From: Planctomycetales bacterium
GTDB lineage: Bacteria > Planctomycetota > SBBH01
Assembly: GCA_005239795.1 (NCBI GenBank)
Contig: SBBH01000113.1
Location: 1-35,579, forward strand
DNA: 35,579 bases
Reading direction: 5' to 3'
Shown: positions 15,419 through 21,537 of the stretch, one piece after another
How the letters are laid out: the number at the start of each line of letters is the position of its first letter
Position numbering within the stretch: the stretch's first letter is position 1
Notes under the pieces: generated by a model
Databases searched by the model: none
What the model saw: the letters and a program-made list of their open reading frames with translations, nothing else
Told to the model about the DNA's origin: nothing
Program-made: the position numbers and the translations under genes

Positions 15419-15486
15419 TTCAAGAATCCGTTGAACAAAACGCCCCTCCGCCGCACCTAGAGAGAGGGGAATGTGACCAGGGAATC

Positions 15487-15939
15487 ATGGGAAACGCCAG
15501 CGACCTCGACGCGCTTGTCAACGGACTCCTACCCCGCCTCTACACCACGGCGCACTGGATGGCGCGTCCCCCCATCCGGCCCGAGGATGCGGTCCAGGAG
15601 ACCCTGATGCACTTCATTCGGTCGCACCGCCAGGATCCCGCGCGGATCCGCGACCCGCTGGGCTGGTGCCTGAGCGTCCTGATCCGCGAATGCCGGCGCC
15701 GGCCGAGGGAATCCTCTCTGCCGACCGGCGACATCCTTTCCCCCGCAGCAGACCCGGCCCAAGAGGCGGCGGATCGCGAACGGGACCGGATCCTCCACGA
15801 GGCGCTCGCCGGGCTTCCCGACGACGAGCGCGATCCGATCGGCCTGCACGTGTTCGGAGGGATGACGATCCGACAGGCGTCCGAGGCGCTCGGGGTCCCC
15901 TCCGCCACCGTCCACCACCGGCATCCGCGTCGGATTTGA
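15487..15939 (+). CDS. ECF-sigma-like protein (150 aa), probably frameshifted at its end
   Basis: Region 2 is visible as LLPRLYTTAHWM...PEDAVQETLMHF, and region 4 as ALAGLPDDERDPIGLHVFGGMTIRQASEALGVPSATVHHR, the helix-turn-helix that reads -35 boxes. The protein then ends in HPRRI, whereas family members continue for some residues after the TV-x-x-R helix. Skipping one base near 15922 would join HHR to IRVGFEQF and run straight on into the TPR frame that starts at 15947. I therefore suspect a one-base shift in an ECF sigma factor with a C-terminal TPR extension, a known architecture. As it stands the sigma part is still nearly complete. The ATG at 15487 has AGGGA a few bases upstream. Confidence 0.6.
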   Translation: MGNASDLDALVNGLLPRLYTTAHWMARPPIRPEDAVQETLMHFIRSHRQDPARIRDPLGWCLSVLIRECRRRPRESSLPTGDILSPAADPAQEAADRERDRILHEALAGLPDDERDPIGLHVFGGMTIRQASEALGVPSATVHHRHPRRI

Positions 15940-15946
15940 GCAATTT

Positions 15947-16831
15947 ATGGCTCAAGAGATGCGGTTACCGGACGAATCTGAAATCGCGTACTTAAAGTCC
16001 ATTGTTGATGAGTCGGGCGACCCTTTCCTCCGGCTGGCTCTGGCTTCCTTCATGGCGGGAGACGCCAGGATCGTCGAACTCAAGAAAGCGGCCGAGAATT
16101 CTCCGGACAATCTACGCATTCACCTTGCCATCGCCGAAGCGATCCTCAGGGACCCGTCCCGGGATGTTGAATTCACCGAAGCGATCCAAGAGGCCAGGCG
16201 CATCGACCCGACAAACGCCTACCCGGACTATCTCGAAGCGATGCGTCTGGCCGGCGGGGGCAACCCGGAAGAAGCAATGCAGGCAATCGCGACCGCTGTA
16301 GAAAAAGGGCACTTCGACCCTTTGCGAGGAACTGATCTGGCGGCGAGGGAAGAACTCTTGATGCTCGGAGGATATTCCGAAGGGCCGCGCTTGGCGATTA
16401 CCTTCTTGGGTCTGCTGTTTCCTGTAGACCCGCGGCGCCTTCCCGAGGCTCTTTGGGATCACGCCAGCCAGCTTGTCCAAACCGGCTAGGTTGATGCGGC
16501 TGAGACGATCTACAAAAATCTTGATGCTCTCGGCTGGCAAGAGCAATCGGCTTCCCGATGCCTTGCCGAGGAACACCTGTCGATGGCTGGACGTTCCAAA
16601 TCCCTCGATTATCTTGCCAAGTTGCAAGAAAACACTGGACACCCTGAGGAAGCACTCAAAACGCGTCGCGCCTTGGAAAAACTCAACGAACGGAAAATCC
16701 TCCTCTCAAAAATGGTCCGACAACAAGACGAAAAGCAAATCCTGAAAAGTGAGAAAGCGATGGCGCGCTATTTTCGCAACGTCCTTCTGGCCGGGGAGGT
16801 GTACGCCACGAAAATGACCCAGGCCAAGTGA
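15947..16831 (+). pseudogene. TPR-containing C-terminal part of the sigma-like gene, with an in-frame TAG
   Basis: The frame opens at ATG 15947 (MAQEMRLPDESEI), runs 180 codons of helical, TPR-like sequence to a TAG at 16487-16489, and then stays open in the same frame for 113 codons to the TAA/TGA-bounded end at 16831. The post-stop part begins VDAAETIYKNLDALGW, a good TPR helix pair that continues the one before the stop. The best reading is one gene with a frameshift at its junction with 15487-15939 and a nonsense codon at 16487. The last 350 bp are visibly richer in A than their neighbours (many AAA and GAA codons), in line with relaxed selection or a foreign source. A sequence error could explain one of the two lesions, less easily both. 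Confidence 0.6.
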
Positions 16832-18004
16832 TCAGGAGAGCGCGATCTGCGCCAGGACGGCCGGCCCCAGGGCGAGCGCCTGTTCGTCGAGCTGGAAGCG
16901 GGGCGAGTGGCAAGGCTCGGTGATGCCGGCCGCGGGATTCCCCACCCCCAGGAAGGCGAACGCCCCCGGCACCTTCTGCAGGTAGTAGGCGAAATCCTCG
17001 CCGTACATCGTCGGATCGCACTCCACGAAACGAAGAAGAGGGGAGGCGTCTCCTGCCCCAAGCGCCTCGCAGGCGGCCCTGATGCGTGCCACACCGGAAG
17101 CATGGTTCACAAGAGGCGGATACCCCGCCTGGTAGACGACGCGCGCGGAGGTGCCGCTCGCGGAGGCGATCATCTCTGACATCTGCCGGAGCCATGTCGG
17201 AACCTTTTGGGCCGTCTCCGGCCGCATCGTGCGCACGGTCCCGGCGAGCTCCGCGCGGGCGGGGATGGCGTTAAAGGTGTCCCCGGCCCGGACCCGGCAG
17301 ACCGAAAGCACGATCGGATCGACGGGGCTTGCTCGGCGCGAGGGGATCGTCTGAAGCGCACTGATCAAGCTCGCCGCAACCGGGATCGGGTCGACCGCGG
17401 TATGCGGCATCGACCCGTGCCCCCCCTTCCCTTCGATGGTGATGTCGAACCGGTCCGACTGCGCGAGCATCGGCCCCACGCGGCTTCCCACGACCCCCAC
17501 GGGGGCGCGGGGCTCCACGTGCAGGCCGTAGATCTCGGCGACCCCCTCGAGCACCCCCGCCTGGATGAGCTCGGGCGCCCCCCCGGGAGGTTTTTCCTCG
17601 GACGGCTGGAAGAGAAAACGCACGTTTTTCTTCAAGGCGCTTTTGCGCTCGACCAGGATCCGCGCGGCCGCCGCGAGCATCGCCATGTGGGCGTCGTGCC
17701 CGCAGACATGGGCCGCGCCCGGGGTGCTTGAGGCGTAGTCGAGGCCGCTTTCCTCCTGGATCGGCAGAGCGTCCATGTCGGCGCGGAGCGCCACGAACGG
17801 AGCTTTCGGGTCGACCACGAGATCCGCCAGGATCCCGGTCCCGGCGACCCCCTTTCGGATCGAAAGCCCCAGCGGCGTGAGAGCCGCGAGGATCTTCTCG
17901 GCCGTCTTCTTTTCCTCGAAGGCCAGCTCCGGCTCCCGGTGGATGGCCCGGCGCAGCGCGACCGTCTCGCCATGGACCGCCCGCGCCGCGGCCAGGAGGT
18001 TCAT
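16832..18004 (-). CDS. M20-family metal-dependent amidohydrolase (390 aa)
   Basis: This belongs to the M20D group (hippurate hydrolase, N-acyl-amino-acid amidohydrolase, IAA-amino-acid hydrolase type) that frees amino acids from N-acyl conjugates in the cytosol. The metal-binding stretch HVCGHDAHMAM (residues 99-109) has the Cys and His ligands typical of this group. RADMDALP precedes it and the acidic PSEEKPPGG follows, with the dimerisation domain (GGHGSMPH) in the middle and HSPRF near the end. The start is the ATG at 18004; the frame is open further up only through a hairpin repeat translated as GEGWGGG. It converges on the TPR pseudogene with no space between. The substrate is not predictable. 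Confidence 0.9.
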   Translation of the reverse strand: MNLLAAARAVHGETVALRRAIHREPELAFEEKKTAEKILAALTPLGLSIRKGVAGTGILADLVVDPKAPFVALRADMDALPIQEESGLDYASSTPGAAHVCGHDAHMAMLAAAARILVERKSALKKNVRFLFQPSEEKPPGGAPELIQAGVLEGVAEIYGLHVEPRAPVGVVGSRVGPMLAQSDRFDITIEGKGGHGSMPHTAVDPIPVAASLISALQTIPSRRASPVDPIVLSVCRVRAGDTFNAIPARAELAGTVRTMRPETAQKVPTWLRQMSEMIASASGTSARVVYQAGYPPLVNHASGVARIRAACEALGAGDASPLLRFVECDPTMYGEDFAYYLQKVPGAFAFLGVGNPAAGITEPCHSPRFQLDEQALALGPAVLAQIALS

Positions 18005-18009
18005 CCGAA

Positions 18010-18106
18010 CACCCCCACCCCAACCCTCCCCCATCGAGGGGGAGGGAGCAGACTCCTGACGGATTCCCTCCCCCCTTGCGGGGGAGGGAAAGGGAGGGGG
18101 GAACAA
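18010..18106. repeat. twin GC-rich hairpin repeat (GEGWGGG type)
   Basis: Two perfect hairpins stand side by side: CCCTCCCCC-ATCGA-GGGGGAGGG (18024-18046) and TTCCCTCCCCC-CTTGC-GGGGGAGGGAA (18064-18090), flanked by C-rich and G-rich ends. Translated, such repeats give the 'PSPSMGEGWGGG' strings often mis-annotated as protein ends in many bacterial genomes. It fills the gap between the amidotransferase stop (18114) and the amidohydrolase start (18004). It differs from the heptad family. Confidence 0.8.
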
Positions 18107-18113
18107 GTAACGT

Positions 18114-18692
18114 TCACAATCGTCCCTCCAAGAAATTCGCCAGGATCTTCTTCCCCTCTGGCGTCATGAACGACTCCGGATGGAACTGCACCCCCCAAAC
18201 CGGGAGGGTCTTGTGGCGCATCCCCATGATGACACGCGCCCCGGAGGGTTCTTCTGCCCAGGCGGTCACCTCAAGACAGTCCGGCAGGGTCGCTTCGTCC
18301 ACGGCCAGGGAATGATACCGCGCGGCCTCGAACGGGTCAGGAAGGGACCTGAAAATCCCCCCCCCGTCGTGGCGCACAGGGCTCGTCTTGCCGTGCATGA
18401 GGCGCGGGGCGTGAACCCAACGCCCTCCGAAGGCGACGGCGATCGCCTGATGCCCCAAACAGACCCCCAGGATTGGCACCTTTCCCGCCAGCTCCCGGAC
18501 AAGCGGGATCGAGATCCCGGCCCGCTCCGGCGTTCCAGGCCCTGGGGAGATCACAAGATGCGTCGGTTTTTTGGCCGCGATCCCATCGCCGGTCGCGGCG
18601 TCGTTCCGGACCACGTCGACCGAGGCCCCGAGTTCTTCCAGGTATTGAAGAAGGTTGTAGGTGAATGAGTCGTAGTTGTCGATCAGAACCAC
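18114..18692 (-). CDS. class I glutamine amidotransferase, TrpG/PabA type (192 aa)
   Basis: The subunit hydrolyses glutamine to give ammonia for anthranilate or aminodeoxychorismate synthase. The start VLIDNYDSFTYNL is diagnostic, with SPGPGTPE for the oxyanion region, the nucleophile Cys78 in GVCLGHQ, and the catalytic His-x-Glu in FHPES near the end. I choose the GTG at 18692, which gives the normal length; an ATG at 18749 would add 19 residues read from a heptad array (SALSTQHF). No Shine-Dalgarno is visible at the GTG, perhaps because the array replaced it. No synthase large subunit (trpE or pabB) is in the window, so TrpG and PabA cannot be separated. Confidence 0.87.
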   Translation of the reverse strand: MVLIDNYDSFTYNLLQYLEELGASVDVVRNDAATGDGIAAKKPTHLVISPGPGTPERAGISIPLVRELAGKVPILGVCLGHQAIAVAFGGRWVHAPRLMHGKTSPVRHDGGGIFRSLPDPFEAARYHSLAVDEATLPDCLEVTAWAEEPSGARVIMGMRHKTLPVWGVQFHPESFMTPEGKKILANFLEGRL

Positions 18693-18698
18693 ACGAAA

Positions 18699-18779
18699 GT
18701 GCTGAGTGCTCAGTGCTGAGTGCTGAGTGGTGCGAGACAGAGAAGACATCAGACTCAGGACTTAGGACTCAGGACTCGA
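18699..18779. repeat. paired heptad-repeat element (4 x 7, spacer, 4 x 7)
   Basis: Four heptads GTGCTGA (one with TCA) fill 18699-18726 and four heptads GACTCAG (variants TTAG and TCGA) fill 18752-18779, with a 25-bp spacer. The reverse complement of the second unit, CTGAGTC, matches the first read as CTGAGTG at six of seven positions. The array supplies the last codons and the TGA (18757-18755) of rlmN. Confidence 0.9.
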
Positions 18780-19804
18780 GACTTTCTTAACCTCAACTGT
18801 CCACACGCAGCGTCAATATCGGCTCCCTTTCGAACGCGCAGGGTGGTGACAATCCCGCCGGTGCGCAGGCGTGCCGCGAACGCTGAACAGCGCTCCCGCG
18901 GCGGCGTCCGGTAGGGAGTTTCGGGAACCGGATTGAAGGGGATTAGGTTCACCTTGCAAGCCAGGCCGCTGACAAGATCGACGAGATCCGCGGCTTGGCT
19001 GAGGGAATCGTTCACGTCATTCAAGAGAATGTATTCAAAAGTCACCAAACGGCCGGTCCGTTTTTGGTATTTCTGGAGAGCCTCCATCAATACCGGAATC
19101 GGGTACTTCTTGTTGATCGGCATGAGGCGCGTCCTCAGCTCGTCGCGCGGGGCATGGAGCGACACGGAGAGGCGCAGTTGCCCTTCCATCTGGGCCATCT
19201 TGGCGATCCCCGGGACAATTCCCGACGTCGAGATCGTGATGCGTCGGGAAGAAAGCCCCCCTCCTTCCCCTTCGGGCGCGCACAGACGCTCGATCGCCCG
19301 CTGGACGTTCTCCACATTGAGAAGCGGCTCCCCCATTCCCATGAAGACCACGTTCGTGATCGGGGCGTCGGTCACCCCCTTCAGGGCCAAAAATTGGTCG
19401 AGGATCTCGGCCGTCGTGAGGTTGCGCTCCAGGCCATCGAGCCCCGACGCACAGAACCCGCAAGCGATGGGGCATCCCACCTGCGTGGAAAGGCAGACGG
19501 TGCGCCGCCCATCCTCAGCGGGGATCAGCACGCACTCGACGAACTTCCCGTCGGAGAGTTCCAGGAGATATTTCTGCGTCGCGTCTTTCGATTTCGGCGA
19601 TTCGACCACGCGGGACCCGAGGACCGGATATTGGGCCGCGAGCCGCCCCCGCAGATCCTTGGGAAGGTCGGTCATCGCGTCATAGGAAAGCGCCCCCTTC
19701 TGCCAAACCCAGGCCATGACTTGGCGAGCGCGGAAGGGGGGGAGACCGACCGATTGGAAGGCAGATTCCAATTCCGAAAGCGTAAATTCCGCTAGTGCCT
19801 TCAC
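18755..19804 (-). CDS. rlmN: 23S rRNA (adenine2503-C2)-methyltransferase (349 aa)
   Basis: A radical-SAM enzyme that methylates C2 of A2503 in 23S rRNA (and A37 of some tRNAs). The iron-sulfur motif C-x3-C-x2-C is at Cys111, Cys115 and Cys118 (VGCPIACGFCAS). The stretch FMGMGEPLLN follows, then SVSLHAP and KVNLIPFNPVP, and the second catalytic Cys sits in DIDAACGQLR near the end. Family members usually stop right after this; here LRKSRVLSPKS is added, encoded by the heptad array that also holds the stop. The start is the GTG at 19804; the open frame upstream runs into another heptad array. RlmN rather than Cfr is assumed from its general ubiquity. Confidence 0.93.
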   Translation of the reverse strand: MKALAEFTLSELESAFQSVGLPPFRARQVMAWVWQKGALSYDAMTDLPKDLRGRLAAQYPVLGSRVVESPKSKDATQKYLLELSDGKFVECVLIPAEDGRRTVCLSTQVGCPIACGFCASGLDGLERNLTTAEILDQFLALKGVTDAPITNVVFMGMGEPLLNVENVQRAIERLCAPEGEGGGLSSRRITISTSGIVPGIAKMAQMEGQLRLSVSLHAPRDELRTRLMPINKKYPIPVLMEALQKYQKRTGRLVTFEYILLNDVNDSLSQAADLVDLVSGLACKVNLIPFNPVPETPYRTPPRERCSAFAARLRTGGIVTTLRVRKGADIDAACGQLRLRKSRVLSPKS

Positions 19805-19813
19805 GCGAAAACT

Positions 19814-19972
19814 CCAAACGCCAAACAGCAAACACCAAACAAACGCCCAACAACCAAACGCCCAAAAAACAAACCGACGCCAGACATGTTTAGGCCTTCT
19901 CTCTTCCGGTTTTGTTTTGCGTTTGTCGTTTTTCCGTTCGTTTGGCTCTTGTCTTTTCGGTGTTTTACGTTT
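19814..19972. repeat. paired heptad-repeat element, degenerate
   Basis: Heptads of the type CCAAACG/CCAAACA are clear at 19814-19841 and fade out up to about 19876. The other arm has GTTTTGC/GTTTGTC-type heptads at 19907-19934 and fades out up to about 19972. It is followed by a 6-bp hairpin (CGCCCC-TTAT-GGGGCG, 19973-19988) that contains the thiolase stop. The arms are inverted complements in unit (CCAAACG against CGTTTGG). The element fills the whole spacer between thiolase and rlmN. Confidence 0.75.
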
Positions 19973-19978
19973 CGCCCC

Positions 19979-21166
19979 TTATGGGGCGCGGAAGCTCATC
20001 GCAATCCCAAGACCCCCTGAAACGCACAAAGTGGCCAATCCCAGTTTCGCCTGGCGCTTTTGCATCTCGTACAAAAGCGTCACCACGACGCGCGCGCCCG
20101 TGCAACCGATCGGATGCCCCAGCGCGATCGCGCCGCCATTCACGTTCAGACGTTCTCGGGGAAGTTTCAGTTCTCGGTCGCACGCCAGGACCTGGGCCGC
20201 AAACGCCTCGTTGAGCTCAATCAAGTCATAATCGTCGACCTTGCGGCCGAGCTTTTCCATGAGCTTGCGGACCGCGGGAACCGGCCCGATCCCCATGATC
20301 GAGGGGTCCACGCCGACCGTCACCCAGTCCTCGATGCAAGCGAGAATCGGAAGCCCCTTCTTTTGGGCCTTCTCCTCGCAGACCACAAGAAGCGCCGCCC
20401 CCCCATCGGTGATGCCGCTTGAGTTCCCCGGGTGGATCGTGCCGCCGGTCTTCCGGAAGACCGGCTCGAGCTTGGCCATGTCGGCCATTGTCACGCCATC
20501 CCGCGGGTGTTCGTCGAGCGCGGCGCGGACCGTCTTCCCCTTCAGAGCGACGTCAACAGGGACAATCTCATCGGCGAATTTCCCCGCCTTACGCGCGGCC
20601 TCGCAGCGCCTCTGCGTCTCGACCGCATAGGTGTCCTGCTCCTCGCGCGGGATCTTGTACTGCTCGACGAGGTTCTCCGCCGTCTGGCCCATGATGAGTC
20701 CGGACAGGGGGCATAAGAAACCGTCGCGGTACATCGCGTCGACGATCGACGAGTCCCCCAGCCGGTATCCGGTGCGGGCGCGGTCGAGAAGAAATGGCAC
20801 GCGCGTCATGCTTTCCATGCCGCCGGCCACGGCCGCGTGGGCGCGCCCCAGCTGAATTTCCTGCGCCGCCAGGGCCACCGCCTGTAGGCCCGAGGCGCAC
20901 GCCTGGTTCACGGTAACAGCGGGAACCTCAAAGGGAAGGCCCCCTTTGGCCGCCGCCTGGCGGGCGGGGTTGGGGCCGCACCCGGCCTGGCGCGCGTGGC
21001 CGAAGACCGCCAGATCCACGGACGAGGGTTTCGTGCCGGTGGCCGAGAGAACCGCGCGCAAGGCCGCCGCCCCTAACTCCACGGCCGGGACCTGGGCGAA
21101 CTGCCCCAGGAACTTTCCGATCGCCGTACGCTTCGCGGCGACGATGACCGGTTTTTCAAGAGTCAT
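19979..21166 (-). CDS. acetyl-CoA C-acetyltransferase / thiolase (395 aa)
   Basis: Thiolases join two acetyl-CoA to acetoacetyl-CoA or cleave 3-ketoacyl-CoA. The nucleophile Cys90 lies in VNQACASGLQAV. The C-terminal active-site block has NVNGGAIALGHPIGCTGAR with the His and the second Cys, and the end GGLGIAM is canonical. The length is normal. The start is the ATG at 21166 (MTLEKPVIVAAKRTAIG); the open frame upstream is repeat sequence. There is no Shine-Dalgarno, but TATACT lies 7 nt before the ATG, which suggests leaderless transcription. With the acyl-CoA dehydrogenase and etfB elsewhere in the window it fits acyl-CoA degradation. Confidence 0.93.
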   Translation of the reverse strand: MTLEKPVIVAAKRTAIGKFLGQFAQVPAVELGAAALRAVLSATGTKPSSVDLAVFGHARQAGCGPNPARQAAAKGGLPFEVPAVTVNQACASGLQAVALAAQEIQLGRAHAAVAGGMESMTRVPFLLDRARTGYRLGDSSIVDAMYRDGFLCPLSGLIMGQTAENLVEQYKIPREEQDTYAVETQRRCEAARKAGKFADEIVPVDVALKGKTVRAALDEHPRDGVTMADMAKLEPVFRKTGGTIHPGNSSGITDGGAALLVVCEEKAQKKGLPILACIEDWVTVGVDPSIMGIGPVPAVRKLMEKLGRKVDDYDLIELNEAFAAQVLACDRELKLPRERLNVNGGAIALGHPIGCTGARVVVTLLYEMQKRQAKLGLATLCVSGGLGIAMSFRAP

Positions 21167-21173
21167 TAGGGAA

Positions 21174-21179
21174 AGTATA
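21174..21179 (-). promoter_or_regulatory. TATACT -10-like box just before the thiolase start
   Basis: TATACT on the minus strand ends 7 nt before the ATG at 21166. No Shine-Dalgarno fits between, and no good -35 is seen. It may drive a leaderless transcript. Confidence 0.3.
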
Positions 21180-21217
21180 TCAGAGCGGAGTCTGACGCGC
21201 GCACAGCCATGACAGCG

Positions 21218-21298
21218 CGGCTCGTGATGCGTGGCTCGAAATTCATGGCTCGCCGGAGGCGGTCCTCCTGCGAACCACGAATTACGTTCCACGAACCA
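21218..21298. repeat. paired heptad-repeat element (5 x 7, spacer, 4 x 7)
   Basis: Units of TGGCTCG, alternating with TGATGCG and AAATTCA, run in register from 21218 to 21252. CGAACCA, CGAATTA, CGTTCCA and CGAACCA fill 21271-21298. The second arm reverse-complemented gives TGGTTCG, close to TGGCTCG. It ends 11 nt from the stop of the small gene at 21310. Confidence 0.85.
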
Positions 21299-21309
21299 CA
21301 ATCAGGCTC

Positions 21310-21495
21310 TTATTTGATAGGGTGGATCACAGCCTTTGAGAGAATCTCCATCAGCCGCTCAAAGATCGGGTGCGCTTTCTCGGGCTGACCCTGGGCGTAG
21401 TAGCGGACGGCCGCCTCGTGAAGCGCTGAGGCCGTCGACATCACCATCGTGTCCGGACCGCGCGAACCGGGGACGCGGGAATCGCTTTCATTCAT
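21310..21495 (-). CDS. small TPR-like protein of unknown function (61 aa)
   Basis: From the ATG at 21495 the product is 61 residues: a polar start and then ALHEAAVRYYAQGQPEKAHPIFERLMEIL, which looks like one TPR or TPR-like helix pair. The frame is open to a TTG at 21534, without a Shine-Dalgarno; before the ATG there is only CGAGG directly adjacent. It follows the large secreted protein by about 40 nt on the same strand. I do not recognise a family. Its place after a flagellar-gene cluster could suggest a small chaperone, but nothing in the sequence shows that. Confidence 0.5.
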   Translation of the reverse strand: MNESDSRVPGSRGPDTMVMSTASALHEAAVRYYAQGQPEKAHPIFERLMEILSKAVIHPIK

Positions 21496-21537
21496 CCTCG
21501 GTATAACCGGGAAGGCCGGAGAAGGTTCCCTCAAAAA

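Noticed and set aside
18005..18106. N-terminal extension of the amidohydrolase through GEGWGGG sequence
   Set aside because: This is a translated hairpin repeat; the conserved protein begins at the ATG at 18004.
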